Source of the DNA: Paraburkholderia kururiensis JCM 10599 = LMG 19447
GTDB taxonomy: Bacteria > Pseudomonadota > Gammaproteobacteria > Burkholderiales > Burkholderiaceae
Reading direction: 5' to 3'
DNA length: 64,000 nt
Assembly (NCBI RefSeq): GCF_003986935.1
Contig: NZ_RJZE01000013.1
Location: forward strand, 155,991-219,990
The notes under the pieces are model-generated. The model made no database searches, was not told the origin of the DNA, and was given only the letters and a program-made list of their open reading frames with translations. Positions 16,214 to 26,142 of the stretch are shown here, piece after piece. Positions within the stretch are counted from its first letter, which is position 1, and each line of letters begins with the position of its first letter. The position numbers and the translations under genes were made by a program.

Positions 16214-17968
16214 ATGCGAAGGGCATGGGCCATGGCCGCGCGGGTCGCGGCGTGTTGTGTGCTTCTCTTCTGGGGCGCGGCGCACGCGGCCTCGCGCGTG
16301 TACGACGTCGATGTGGAGGCCTCGCCGCGCGCGGTGCGCAAGCTGCTCGAAGCGCATCTCGACATCGTGCGCTTCGCCACGCGCAAGGACATCTCGGACG
16401 ACCAGTTCGACTTTCTCGTCACCGCCACGCCGCAGCAGGCGCGCGACCTCGTTGCGACGGACGGCTACTTCTCGCCCGTGGTGCGCACCGACGTGCGCAC
16501 GGTTGGCGGCAGAAAGCGGGTCACGGTGTTCGTCGATCCGGGCGAGCAGACCACGATCTCGTCGGTTTCGCTGTCATTCAAGGGACCTATCCTCACCGAA
16601 GACCCGGCCCAGGAGAACACCGCGCGTTTCGCGTTCTCGCTGCACGAGGGCGATGCGTTCTCGCAGTCGGGCTGGGACGACGCCAAGAAGGCCGCGCTCA
16701 AGGCGTTGCAGGCGCGCCGCTATCTTGGCGCGAAGATCTCGCAGTCCGAGGCGCGCATCAATCCGCAGAAGCACGATGCGAAACTCTCGGTCACGTTCGA
16801 GAGCGGGCCCACCTTCACGATGGGCCCGCTCGACGTGTCGGGCACGCGCCGCTATCCCGAGCAGATCGTGCGCGACGTGAACCCCGTGTCGCAGGGCGAC
16901 ATTTACGACGCCCAGCGCATTCGTGAACTCCAGCGCCAGTTGCAGAACACGCCGTACTACGCGAGCGTGGCCATCGACGTCGATGACGACACCAGCAAGC
17001 CGCTCGACACGCCCATCCACGTGAAGGTGAGCGAGTACCCGTACAACAACTTTCGCGGCAGCGTCGGTTACTCGACCGATACCGGGCCGCACGTGCAGGG
17101 CTCCTATTCGTACCTCGACACGTTCGGCCGCGCGTGGCCGTTTTCCGTGGACGGCCGCATCGACCAGATCCAGCAGTACGGCCAGATCGAGCTCGCCATG
17201 CCGCCGGGCCCGCGCGCCTGGACCAATAGCGCGCTGGCGTCCTACACCAGCACCGACGTGTCGGACACGCACATCTACAGCGCGCGTGCCGGTTTGCAGC
17301 GCACGCGCACGTCGCAGCGCATCGACTACGGCTACTCGATTCTCTACTACCAGGACCGGCTCACGCAGAACACGGGTGCGCCCACCACGAGCCGCGCGCT
17401 CGTGCCCGCATGGTCGTGGACGCGCCGCAATGTCGACGACCCGCTCTTTCCGCGCTCGGGCAACCTGATTCGCGCCGAGGCGGGCTTTGCCGTGAAGCAC
17501 GTGCTCACGGACCAGTCGTTCATTCGCGGTTACGTGCGCGGCCAGCAGTACGTGCCCATCGGCAAGTACGACCTCGTGCTGTTTCGCGCGGAGCTGGGCG
17601 GCGTCTTCACGAGCGGCAGTTCGGCGGGCATACCGGCTTCGCTGCTGTTTCGCGCGGGCGGCTCGAATTCGGTGCGCGGCTACAGCTACCAAAGCCTCGG
17701 CCGCAATGTGAACGGCTCGATCCTGCCGACCAAGTACCTGATGACGGCGTCCACGGAGTACCAGCACTGGTTCAATCACGACTGGGGCGCCGCGGCGTTC
17801 TTCGACATCGGTACCGCCGCGGACTCGTGGCACGAGAAAGCGTTCTATCCGGGCGTGGGCGTAGGCGCCAGGTGGCGCAGCCCGGTGGGGCCGGTGAACG
17901 TCGATCTGGCGTACGGCATTCGCAACCACAGCGTGCGGCCGTATCTCACGCTGGGCATCGCGTTCTGA
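16214..17968 (+). CDS. tamA: Autotransporter assembly factor TamA (Omp85 family)
   Basis: Outer-membrane Omp85 protein (584 residues) working with TamB to insert outer-membrane proteins. A signal peptide runs over about residues 1-25 (basic start, then a CCVLLFWGAAHA end). POTRA domains follow to about residue 260, including GPTFTMGPLDVSGTRRYPEQIV, the typical third POTRA. The barrel contains VRGYSYQSLGRN (the VRGY motif of Omp85 loop 6) and ends YLTLGIAF with a terminal Phe recognised by the Bam machinery. Start choice is between ATGs at 16214 and 16232; both keep the signal peptide. The frame upstream of 16214 is open but is an antisense shadow of scpA. Confidence 0.92.
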   Translation: MRRAWAMAARVAACCVLLFWGAAHAASRVYDVDVEASPRAVRKLLEAHLDIVRFATRKDISDDQFDFLVTATPQQARDLVATDGYFSPVVRTDVRTVGGRKRVTVFVDPGEQTTISSVSLSFKGPILTEDPAQENTARFAFSLHEGDAFSQSGWDDAKKAALKALQARRYLGAKISQSEARINPQKHDAKLSVTFESGPTFTMGPLDVSGTRRYPEQIVRDVNPVSQGDIYDAQRIRELQRQLQNTPYYASVAIDVDDDTSKPLDTPIHVKVSEYPYNNFRGSVGYSTDTGPHVQGSYSYLDTFGRAWPFSVDGRIDQIQQYGQIELAMPPGPRAWTNSALASYTSTDVSDTHIYSARAGLQRTRTSQRIDYGYSILYYQDRLTQNTGAPTTSRALVPAWSWTRRNVDDPLFPRSGNLIRAEAGFAVKHVLTDQSFIRGYVRGQQYVPIGKYDLVLFRAELGGVFTSGSSAGIPASLLFRAGGSNSVRGYSYQSLGRNVNGSILPTKYLMTASTEYQHWFNHDWGAAAFFDIGTAADSWHEKAFYPGVGVGARWRSPVGPVNVDLAYGIRNHSVRPYLTLGIAF

Positions 17969-18074
17969 TGTTGTTACCGCAGCCTTTGGCGTGTCTTTGG
18001 CGTAATCGACCTCGGCATTTCGAGCCCTTCCATCCACCGCAATTGACTGACTGACCTTTGATATCGCAGCGAGC

Positions 18075-21000
18075 ATGACCACGGACCCCTCCACCCAGCC
18101 GCCCGCGCCTGAACCCGACGGCCCCGCATCCGCGGGTTCCGGGGGCAACGGCGAGCCGCCGCGCCCGGGCCGCCTTGCGCGCGCCGGCAAGCTGCTGGCG
18201 TGGCTGATCGGCGTGCCCGTGGTGCTGGCTGTGCTCGTCGTGGGATTGCTGTACGGCGCGCTCACCACCGAGCGGGGCACCGCCTGGACGTGGCAGGCCG
18301 CGGTGAAGCTGCTGGGCGGCAAGCTGACCGGCCAGCTGGACGGCGGCGCATTGGCCACCGGCGTGCGGCTGCGCCGCGTGGAGTGGCGCGGCAGCGACGG
18401 CACGGACATCAAGATCGACCGCATCGCGGGCCAATGGGCGCTGTCGCGGCAGCCGTGGCGCTTCACCGTCGATTACCTGCACGTCGGCACGATCGAGGCG
18501 CGGCTCGTGCCGTCGCCATCGTCCGGGCCCACGACGTTGCCGCAGGACCTGCAACTGCCGCTCGCACTCGACCTGCGCGACGTGCAGGTGGATCAACTCG
18601 TGCTGCACGAGGGCGCCTCGACCACCACCTTCTCGCGCTTCGTCTTTCATGGCCGCAGCGACGGCCGGCATCACGAGGCGTCCGTCGAGCGGCTCGACAC
18701 GCCGTATGGCGCGGTCACGGCGCATGCGACGCTCGACGGCGTGCGGCCGTTCGCGCTGGCGGGCGACGCCGGTTATTCGGGCAAGGTCAACGACGAAGAC
18801 GTGCAGGTGCGCGCTCATCTGACCGGCACGCTGGAGGCGCTTGCGGCGGAAGTGGATGCGAGCGGGCTCAAGCTGACCGGCCACGCGCACGTGGAGGCGA
18901 CGCCCTTTGCCGACGTGCCGCTCAAGCGCGCAACGGTGGCCTTCGATCACGTGAATCCGCAGGCGTTTTCGCCTTCGGCGCCATTCGCGGATCTCGCCGT
19001 GCGTGCCGAGTTGCAGCCGGCGACGGCGACCGGCACGGAGCGGGGGCAGGGCGGCATGCCTGCGGGCGGGGCATCGGACGCTGGTGCAAGCGGTGTTTTT
19101 GCGCCGGCGGCGAGCGGCGCTTCGGCGGTGTCCGCGCGTACCGATTCGCCCGTGGTTGGCGCGACTGTCGCATCGAGTGCCGCATCGAATAGCGCATCGA
19201 CGGGTAGCGCAGCCCGAGCCGTGACCGCCGCCAAGCCCGCCACTGCCGCAAAAACCCAGACCTTCGCGGTCACCGGTTCGGTTTCTATCGCCAATGCCAA
19301 GCCGGGCGCGCTCGATGCGAAGCTGCTGCCGCTCATCGACGCCCGCGCGGACGTCTGGCTCGACGCGAAGACGCAGCGCGTCTCGAATCTCAATGTGCGG
19401 CTCGTGAAGAACGCCACGGTGACAGGTGGCGGTACGCTCGCCGGCAAGCGCGGCCAGCTCGATCTGCGCGTGGCCGGGCTGGACCTGAACGCGCTCGAAG
19501 CGAGCGTGCGGCCCACCAACCTGTCCGGCCCCATCGGCATTCGTCTCAACGACGACATCCAGACCATCACGCTCGACCTCGCCGACCCCAAGGCGGCGCT
19601 GCGCGCCCAGGGCAAGGTGACGTTTGACCCGGCGCGCACCAGCTTCAACGACGTGCGCGTAAGCGCGGGCCGCGGCCGCGTCGATCTGTCCGGCGCGATC
19701 AAGCACGACGCCAGTTCCACCTGGAACCTCAAAGCGACGCTCACGGATTTCGACCCGCTCGCGCTGACCTCGCAGGGGCCGTCGGCTTCGGTGGCGGCCA
19801 GCCAGTCGGCAACCAGTAAGGCTGGCGCGGCGAAGCAGACGGCCAGCGCGGGCAAGGGCGCGGTGAAGCCGGTCGCCCGGAAAACGGCCAAACCGGCCGC
19901 CGCGACACGTCGCATCGAGGCGCGCGTGAACGGCACGCTCGCTGCCACGGGCGTGCTCGCGCCCACCTTCACGACGCGCGCCGAGTTTCGCCTCGGCCCG
20001 AGCGTCTACGACAACCTCCCGATGACCGGCTCGGGCACCGTGCAACTGGCCGGCTCGCGCATCCTGCCGAGCAAGGTGAACCTCTCGGTGGCGGGCAACG
20101 ACGTCGATCTGCAAGGCAGTTTCGGTGCGCGCGGCGACCGGCTGCGTTTCAGGGTCAACGCACCGCAACTGGAGCGCCTCGGCTTCGGCCTTGCGGGTTT
20201 CGTCTCCGCCGACGGCGACGTCACGGGCACGTTCACGCATCCCAATGTCGCGCTCGACTACCAGGCCGACGGCGTCGTGGTGGGCTCGAACCGCGTTGGC
20301 CACGCGCAGGGCCATGCCGAGATGCGCGACGGCCCGAACGGCACACTCGCCTTTACGACCGACGCACGCGAGCTCACCACCGCGGGCGTGAACCTCTCGA
20401 CGCTGACCGCGCGCCTCTCCGGCACGCGGGCGAAGCACACGCTGGAAGCCGCCGCGGTGGGCAAGATCCAGGACCAGTCGGTCGATCTGACGCTCGCCGC
20501 CAACGGCCGTCTCACCGACGCGAGCGACGGCACGCATTGGGACGGCACTATCACGCGGCTCGCGAATCGCGGCACACCGCAGGCGAGTCTCGACGTGCCG
20601 CTTGCGCTGGCGGTGGCGCCGGGCAAGGTGACGCTGGGCGCGACGCGGCTCACGCTGGAAGGCGCGTCGCTCGATCTCAAGTCGTTCACTTACGATCACG
20701 GCCGCATTCGCTCGGCGGGAACGCTAACGGGCGTCTCGCTTGCACGCGTGCTCGAGCTGCGCCACGAGATCACGGGCGCGCCGTCGCCCACGCTGCGCAC
20801 CGATCTCGTATTCGACAGCGACTGGGACTTCGCGCTCGGCGAGACCGCCACCGGGCACATCGCCGTGAAGCGCCGCTCGGGCGACATCACGCTCGAAGTG
20901 TCGCGCGGGCTCGCGCCGCTCGGCATCACCGACATCGCGGCGCGCGCGGACTTCAGTAACGGCAACCGCGTGAACACCACCCTGCATGCGCAGGCAAGCC

Positions 21001-22388
21001 GCATCGGCGTGATCGACGCCAATGCCGCCACGACGCTCGCGATGCGCGACGGGGTCCTGACCGCGGACGACGCCTCGCCGCTCACCGGGGCTATCAACGC
21101 GAACGTGCCGGAACTCAAGACCACGGGCGGACTGTTCGGTCCCGGCTACCTGCTCGACGGGCACCTCGCGTTGAAGCTCGTGCTCGCGGGCACGCTCGGC
21201 AAGCCGAACGTCTCGGGCTCGCTGCTGGGCGACGGGCTCTCGGCCACGATGGTGGATCAGGGCGTGCAGTTGAAGGACGGCGTGATCCACATTGCGCTCA
21301 CGGAAAATCTGGTCGATTTCCAGCAGGTCGAGTTCCACGGCGCGAGCGGTACGTTACGGGCCACGGGGCGCGTGCGGCTGGATAGCGACGAGCCCGATCT
21401 CACGGCGAGCATCGTTGCCGACAAGCTCGAGCTCTTCGCGTCACCGGACCGGCGGCTGTCGCTCTCCGGCAGCGCGAGCGTGGCGAACGCCGGGCTCGTC
21501 GGCGGCCTCGCGATCAACGGCAAGTTCCGCGTGGATCACGCGCTGTTCGACATGCCCGAACAGTCGGCGCCGGAACTGGGCGACGACGTGGTGATCGTGC
21601 GGCCGGACGGCACCACGCGCGGCGGCAAGCCGCCGCCGGTGGCGGGCAGTAACAAGCCGGTGGGGCGCTTTGCGCCGCGCGCCAACATCGACATCGATCT
21701 CGGCAACGACTTCCGCTTCCGCGGCGTGGGCGCGGACCTGGGTCTGCGCGGCACCATCACGGCGATGAGCGCGCCGAATCTGCCGCTGCGCGCGGTGGGC
21801 AACGTCCGCGTGACCGAAGGCTCCACCTATACGGCGTTCGGCCGTAAGCTCGCTATCGAAAACGGGTTCTTCACGTTCAATGGGCCGGTGGCGAATCCGG
21901 GCATCAACATCCTCGCAATGCGGCGCAATCAGCAGGTGGAAGCGGGCGTGCAGGTGACGGGCACGGTGCAGGCGCCCGATGTGAGGCTCGTCTCCGAGCC
22001 GAACGTGTCGGACAACGAAAAGCTCTCGTGGCTGCTGTTCGGCCACGGTACGGACCAGGGCAACAACCTCGGGCAGCAAAGCTCGATGACCACAGCGCTC
22101 GCGCTGCTGGGCAGCGCGGGCGGCAAGCGCATTGCGCAGACGGTGGGGCTCGACGAAGTCTCGGTGGGACGCAGCGACGTGGGTCTGACCGACCCGCAGG
22201 TGGTGCTGGTTTCGAAGGCGATCAGCGAGTGGCTCGTGCTGGGCTACGAGCAGGGCTTGCAGTCCGCCGCCAACGCTATCAAGGCGACCGTGAACCTGAC
22301 GCGCTACTGGTCGGTGGCCGCCTATGGCGGCACATTCAAGGGCGTGGATCTGTTCTATACGCGGCGCTTCGACCGGATCCGGTGGTAG
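18075..22388 (+). CDS. tamB: Translocation and assembly module inner-membrane protein TamB
   Basis: AsmA-like bridge protein of 1437 residues spanning the periplasm. It has a Pro/Gly-rich cytoplasmic tail, one membrane anchor at about residues 37-60 (LLAWLIGVPVVLAVLVVGLL), a very long beta-helical region rich in D/N/G-V-x-L patterns, and the conserved C-terminal TamB (DUF490) domain from about residue 1100, ending LFYTRRFDRIRW. Two low-complexity Ala/Ser/Thr/Lys linkers at about 315-395 and 575-615 interrupt the helical repeats; the first includes short DNA repeats of the type GCATCGA. It follows tamA by 106 bases, almost certainly in one operon. It ends only 15 bases from the converging metG. 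Confidence 0.94.
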   Translation: MTTDPSTQPPAPEPDGPASAGSGGNGEPPRPGRLARAGKLLAWLIGVPVVLAVLVVGLLYGALTTERGTAWTWQAAVKLLGGKLTGQLDGGALATGVRLRRVEWRGSDGTDIKIDRIAGQWALSRQPWRFTVDYLHVGTIEARLVPSPSSGPTTLPQDLQLPLALDLRDVQVDQLVLHEGASTTTFSRFVFHGRSDGRHHEASVERLDTPYGAVTAHATLDGVRPFALAGDAGYSGKVNDEDVQVRAHLTGTLEALAAEVDASGLKLTGHAHVEATPFADVPLKRATVAFDHVNPQAFSPSAPFADLAVRAELQPATATGTERGQGGMPAGGASDAGASGVFAPAASGASAVSARTDSPVVGATVASSAASNSASTGSAARAVTAAKPATAAKTQTFAVTGSVSIANAKPGALDAKLLPLIDARADVWLDAKTQRVSNLNVRLVKNATVTGGGTLAGKRGQLDLRVAGLDLNALEASVRPTNLSGPIGIRLNDDIQTITLDLADPKAALRAQGKVTFDPARTSFNDVRVSAGRGRVDLSGAIKHDASSTWNLKATLTDFDPLALTSQGPSASVAASQSATSKAGAAKQTASAGKGAVKPVARKTAKPAAATRRIEARVNGTLAATGVLAPTFTTRAEFRLGPSVYDNLPMTGSGTVQLAGSRILPSKVNLSVAGNDVDLQGSFGARGDRLRFRVNAPQLERLGFGLAGFVSADGDVTGTFTHPNVALDYQADGVVVGSNRVGHAQGHAEMRDGPNGTLAFTTDARELTTAGVNLSTLTARLSGTRAKHTLEAAAVGKIQDQSVDLTLAANGRLTDASDGTHWDGTITRLANRGTPQASLDVPLALAVAPGKVTLGATRLTLEGASLDLKSFTYDHGRIRSAGTLTGVSLARVLELRHEITGAPSPTLRTDLVFDSDWDFALGETATGHIAVKRRSGDITLEVSRGLAPLGITDIAARADFSNGNRVNTTLHAQASRIGVIDANAATTLAMRDGVLTADDASPLTGAINANVPELKTTGGLFGPGYLLDGHLALKLVLAGTLGKPNVSGSLLGDGLSATMVDQGVQLKDGVIHIALTENLVDFQQVEFHGASGTLRATGRVRLDSDEPDLTASIVADKLELFASPDRRLSLSGSASVANAGLVGGLAINGKFRVDHALFDMPEQSAPELGDDVVIVRPDGTTRGGKPPPVAGSNKPVGRFAPRANIDIDLGNDFRFRGVGADLGLRGTITAMSAPNLPLRAVGNVRVTEGSTYTAFGRKLAIENGFFTFNGPVANPGINILAMRRNQQVEAGVQVTGTVQAPDVRLVSEPNVSDNEKLSWLLFGHGTDQGNNLGQQSSMTTALALLGSAGGKRIAQTVGLDEVSVGRSDVGLTDPQVVLVSKAISEWLVLGYEQGLQSAANAIKATVNLTRYWSVAAYGGTFKGVDLFYTRRFDRIRW

Positions 22389-22403
22389 CGCCGCGTTCGG
22401 GGT

Positions 22404-24587
22404 TTAGCGAACCCGCATGCCCGGCTTCGCCCCGCTGTGCGGTTCGAGCACGTAGAGACCCGGTTCGGCTTTCTCGTCCGCAGCGGAGGCGGCGAGCACC
22501 ATGCCTTCGGAGAGCCCGAACTTCATCTTGCGCGGCGCGAGGTTGGCCACCATCACCGTGAGCTTGCCCACCAGGTCCTCGGGCTTGTAGGCCGAGCGGA
22601 TGCCGGAGAACACGTTGCGCGGCTTGTCTTCGCCCACGTCGAGCGTGAGTTGCAGCAGCTTGTCCGAGCCTTCCACCGTGCGGCAATCGACGATGAGCGC
22701 CACGCGCAGATCGATCTTCGCGAAGTCGTCGATGGAGATGACTTCGGGCGTTTCGTCTGCCTGCGCGCTCTTGCCGGCCTTCGCGGGCTTGACGGCGGCC
22801 GACGTGGCTGCCTTGCCGCCGTTCGCCGCGGCGGTCGCGCTGGTGTTTGCTCCAGCGGCCGAACCCTCGGTCGGCGCAAGCGACGAGCGGTTCGCCGCGA
22901 GCAGCGCATCGATCTGCTTCGGCTCGACGCGCGTCATCAGGTGCTTGTAGGCGTTGATCGGCTGCTGCGAGGAGAGCGGCGCGCCAGCATCGGTCCACGT
23001 GAGCGGCTTGATCGACAGGAACGCCTCGACTCCTGCAACCAGACCGGGCAGCACCGGCTTGAGCGTAAGCGACAGCAGCCGGAAGGCCTCGAGGCTCACG
23101 CTGCAGGTCTCGTGCAGCGCCACCGTATTGGCGGGATCCTTGGCCTGCTCCCAGGGTTTCGCGCCGTCCACGTAGGCGTTCACCGCGTCGGCGAGTTCCA
23201 TCGTGTGGCGCAGCGCGCGGCTGTACTCGCGTGCCTCGTAGTTCGCCGCGATCTGCGGGATGGCTGCGCGCAGTGTGCCGAGGAGCGGATGCTGCATGGC
23301 GCTGTCCTGCACGCGACCCTCGAAGCGCTTGATCAGAAAGCCCGCCGCGCGGCTCGCGATGTTGATGTACTTGCCCACCAGATCGCTGTTCACGCGCGCC
23401 TGGAAGTCTTCGAGGCTCAGGTCGATGTCTTCCATCGTGCTGTTGAGCTTGGCCGCGTAGTAGTAGCGCAGCCATTCGGGATTCAACCCCGTGTCGATGT
23501 AGCTCTTCGCCGTGATGAACGTGCCGCGCGACTTCGACATCTTCGCGCCGTCCACCGTGAGAAAGCCGTGTGCGAACACGTTGGTGGGCGTGCGGTGGCC
23601 CGAGAATTCCAGCATGGCGGGCCAGAACAGCGTGTGGAAGTACAGGATGTCCTTGCCGATGAAGTGGTACTGCTCGGCGGCGGAACCGGCCTTTACCCAC
23701 GCGTTGAAGTCGAGCCCGAGGCGCTGCGCGAGATTGCTGAAGCTCGCGTAGTAGCCCACGGGGGCGTCGAGCCAGACGTAGAAGTACTTGCCGGGCGCGC
23801 CCGGAATCTCGAAGCCGAAATAGGGTGCGTCGCGGGAAATGTCCCAGTCGGCGAGCTTCGCTTCGCCCGGCGCGCCCAGCCATTCGCGCATCTTGTTGGT
23901 GGCTTCCGGCTGCGCGAGCCCTTCCACCCAGCCGCGCAGGAAGTTTTCGCAGCGCGGGTCCGACAGCCGAAAGAAGTAGTGTGTCGAGGTCTTGCGCACG
24001 GGCGTGGCGCCAGAGACCACCGAGTACGGATTCACGAGGTCCGTGGGCTGGTAGGTCGAGCCGCAGACTTCGCAGCTGTCGCCGTACTGGTCCTTCGCGC
24101 CGCACTTCGGGCACTCGCCTTTGATGAAGCGGTCCGGCAGGAACATGTTCTTGACCGGGTCGTACGCCTGTTCGATCTCGCGCGCGTCGATCAGCCCGGC
24201 ATCTTTGAGCGACAGATACACGGATTCGGAGAGCACGCGGTTCTCTTCCGAATCGGTCGTGTAGTAGTTGTCGAACGAGATGCCGAATGCGTCCATGTCG
24301 GCCTTGTGCTCTTGCCAGACGCGGTCGATCAGCGCTTTCGGCGTCAAGCCTTCCTGCTCGGCGCGCAGCATGACGGGCGTGCCGTGCGTGTCATCAGCCC
24401 CGACGTAGTAGACCTCGTGCCCGTGCATTCGCAGCGCGCGCACCCAGATGTCCGTCTGGATATATTCGACCAGATGGCCGATATGGATCTGCCCGTTGGC
24501 ATAGGGCAGGGCAGACGTGACGAGGATCTGGCGGCGGCCCGACGGCGCGCCGGCTGCTGCGGAGAGGTCGGTGACGGGTTCTGACAT
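22404..24587 (-). CDS. metG: Methionyl-tRNA synthetase MetG
   Basis: Charges tRNA-Met; cytoplasmic class I synthetase of 727 residues. The HIGH motif is in QIHIGHLVEY (35-38), and the zinc knuckle is CPKCG with CEVCG at about 157-174. The second catalytic motif is GAKMSKSRGT. A C-terminal tRNA-binding (Trbp111-like) domain starts at DDFAKIDLRVA and ends SGAKPGMRVR. An Ala/Lys-rich linker (ANGGKAATSAAVKPAKAGKS) joins it to the catalytic core. The start at 24587 gives a short N-terminal extension before RRQILVTSALPYANG. It converges with tamB. Confidence 0.97.
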   Translation of the reverse strand: MSEPVTDLSAAAGAPSGRRQILVTSALPYANGQIHIGHLVEYIQTDIWVRALRMHGHEVYYVGADDTHGTPVMLRAEQEGLTPKALIDRVWQEHKADMDAFGISFDNYYTTDSEENRVLSESVYLSLKDAGLIDAREIEQAYDPVKNMFLPDRFIKGECPKCGAKDQYGDSCEVCGSTYQPTDLVNPYSVVSGATPVRKTSTHYFFRLSDPRCENFLRGWVEGLAQPEATNKMREWLGAPGEAKLADWDISRDAPYFGFEIPGAPGKYFYVWLDAPVGYYASFSNLAQRLGLDFNAWVKAGSAAEQYHFIGKDILYFHTLFWPAMLEFSGHRTPTNVFAHGFLTVDGAKMSKSRGTFITAKSYIDTGLNPEWLRYYYAAKLNSTMEDIDLSLEDFQARVNSDLVGKYINIASRAAGFLIKRFEGRVQDSAMQHPLLGTLRAAIPQIAANYEAREYSRALRHTMELADAVNAYVDGAKPWEQAKDPANTVALHETCSVSLEAFRLLSLTLKPVLPGLVAGVEAFLSIKPLTWTDAGAPLSSQQPINAYKHLMTRVEPKQIDALLAANRSSLAPTEGSAAGANTSATAAANGGKAATSAAVKPAKAGKSAQADETPEVISIDDFAKIDLRVALIVDCRTVEGSDKLLQLTLDVGEDKPRNVFSGIRSAYKPEDLVGKLTVMVANLAPRKMKFGLSEGMVLAASAADEKAEPGLYVLEPHSGAKPGMRVR

Positions 24588-24806
24588 AGGGATAGGGGAT
24601 TTCCGGTATTGCCGGTGTTGCGAAGGGGGCGAAGGTTCGATTCTAGCAGGGCGCAAGCGCCCGGCGTGCCGGCCTGGAAGGGCGAAGGGCGCCCCGCGAG
24701 GCGCGGGAAGGGCATGCAGGACGCGGCGGGCTCGAATGGCCCGCAAGACGGCCGCAAGACAGCCGCGAGCACGGCGGCGCAAAGGGCGCGCGCAAAAATC
24801 GCGGGC

Positions 24807-24832
24807 AAAAAAAACCGGGGCACTGGCCCCGG
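24807..24832 (-). terminator. Strong intrinsic terminator on the minus strand
   Basis: Read on the minus strand, CCGGGGC pairs with GCCCCGG around a four-base loop and is followed by eight T residues. This is the clearest rho-independent terminator in the window. It lies about 330 bases beyond the OmpA-like gene, and no gene ends close to it, so it may end a separate small transcript. Confidence 0.75.
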
Positions 24833-24895
24833 AGCAACAACGACAAGAGGAGAATGGTGACGCGGCAGCATCGCAGCCACGTACCGTACAAAGAG
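24807..24895 (-). ncRNA. Candidate small RNA of about 90 nt (unproven)
   Basis: A short minus-strand transcript would end at the terminator at 24807-24832. Upstream, GGAAC (plus-strand GTTCC at 24924-24928) and CGTT (AACG at 24902-24905) are 18 bases apart. This resembles the GGAAC/CGTT promoters used by ECF-type sigma factors, though the spacing is a base or two long. The body is pyrimidine-rich just before the terminator hairpin and includes UCUCCUCUU (24845-24853), complementary to Shine-Dalgarno sequences. The alternative is a plus-strand mini-gene: the same AGAGGAG precedes an ATG at 24854 and a GTG at 24857 that open 29-30 codons to a TAG at 24944. Confidence 0.35.
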
Positions 24896-24970
24896 ACAGC
24901 AAACGTTGCGGAGAGTTCGCCGGGTTCCAAAAATTTTTTCGGCTAGCTGTCCGGGTGGCTGACGCCCCTC

Positions 24971-24997
24971 TTACGTGGGTTACGTGGGTTACGTGTG
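24971..24997. repeat. 9-bp tandem repeat, 3 copies
   Basis: TTACGTGGG occurs twice, then TTACGTGTG. It lies in the 580-base gap between metG and the OmpA-like gene. Apart from the candidate small RNA, I see no supported gene in that gap. Confidence 0.7.
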
Positions 24998-25166
24998 TTG
25001 CCTTCGCACGCGCTGATCCGTCGCCCAATGCGCTCCACCGCCTTGCGATTTCCTGACGGTAATCGTTGCGGCCAGGTTGGGCGCCCGCGCAGAGCAGGGC
25101 CGGCCTCCGCCAACCGCGGCGCGGCCGGCGGAGGATCCCGCGATCAACTCTGGCTTTGGACCAGGT

Positions 25167-25817
25167 TTAGCCTTGGTGCTGCGCCGTCGCGCGCAGGTAG
25201 ATTTCCACGCGACGGTTCTGTGCACGGCCTGCTTCCGTGTTGTTGTCCGCGACCGGCTGGCTTGCGCCCATGCCCGTTGCCGACAGGCGCTGGCCCGCCA
25301 CGCCGTGCTGCGCGAGGTAGTTCGCGACGCTTTGTGCGCGATTCACCGAGAGCGTCTGGTTGTATGCCGCCTGGCCAGTGCTGTCCGTGTGACCCACCAC
25401 CTGGGCGATCACTTCCGGATTCTGGTTCAGCGTCTGCGCCACCTGGTCGAGCACCGGCGCGAACGACGGCTTGATCGCGTAGCTGTTCGTATCGAACGTG
25501 ACCGAGCTCGGGATGTTGAGCTTGAGCGAGCCATCCGGCTGTTCCGTGATCTGGGTGCCGGTGCCCTTGGTCGCGCCCGAGAGCTTGTTGCGGATGGCTT
25601 GCCAGTTGTAGCCGGTGACACCGCCCGCAACCGCGCCCACACCCGCACCGATGGCGGCACCCTTGCCGCCGCCGATCAGCGCGCCGAGCCCGGCGCCCAC
25701 GCCGGCGCCCACACCCGTGCCGACAGCCGTGTTAGTGCCTTGCTGGGTCGCACAGCCGGCGACGAGCGCGCCAGCAATCGCGAAAACCGACAGCCGGGTC
25801 ATGATTTTTGTCTTCAT
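25167..25817 (-). CDS. OmpA-family peptidoglycan-associated lipoprotein with glycine zipper
   Basis: Probable outer-membrane lipoprotein of 216 residues. A lipoprotein signal ends in LVAGC with Cys22 as the acylated residue. Residues 34-70 are a glycine-zipper segment (repeated GxGxGxG and GGGKGAAIGAGVGAVAGG), and residues from about 105 form an OmpA C-terminal domain with the peptidoglycan-binding pattern VVGHTDSTG, then NQTLSVNRAQSV and NRRVEIYL. This layout resembles YiaD. The ATG at 25817 is chosen over an upstream ATG because it is preceded by GAAAGGA and opens directly on the signal peptide. It diverges from apbC. Confidence 0.9.
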   Translation of the reverse strand: MKTKIMTRLSVFAIAGALVAGCATQQGTNTAVGTGVGAGVGAGLGALIGGGKGAAIGAGVGAVAGGVTGYNWQAIRNKLSGATKGTGTQITEQPDGSLKLNIPSSVTFDTNSYAIKPSFAPVLDQVAQTLNQNPEVIAQVVGHTDSTGQAAYNQTLSVNRAQSVANYLAQHGVAGQRLSATGMGASQPVADNNTEAGRAQNRRVEIYLRATAQHQG

Positions 25818-26142
25818 TTTCTGGGTCCTTTCTTTGAATGAAACAGATCTCAGCAACGACGAACCTGCTGGCAAGCGCCGACAGCGTAGCAGGGTCTTCG
25901 GGGCAGCACGCCGCCCGAGCCACTACAATGACGGCGAGAGGCGTGCACCGGGCCGGAAGGGCCTGGGTGCGAAGACTCAGGACCTCGGGCCATGCCGCGA
26001 TGCGGACTTCGAGCTAGCAGCCGCCGAAGCGTGCCTCCGGGGTGCGATTCGCGCAATGCCGTCTAACAATCTTTTTCAAATTCCGGCTGTCGGCCAGATG
26101 ATTCGATCGGGCCGCGCCACCAGTGTTCCCCACGGAGTATCG

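Noticed and set aside
17946..20699. A 917-codon minus-strand frame opposite tamB, and a 630-codon one opposite tamA
   Set aside because: Compositionally biased, without motifs or ribosome sites; they overlap strongly supported plus-strand genes.
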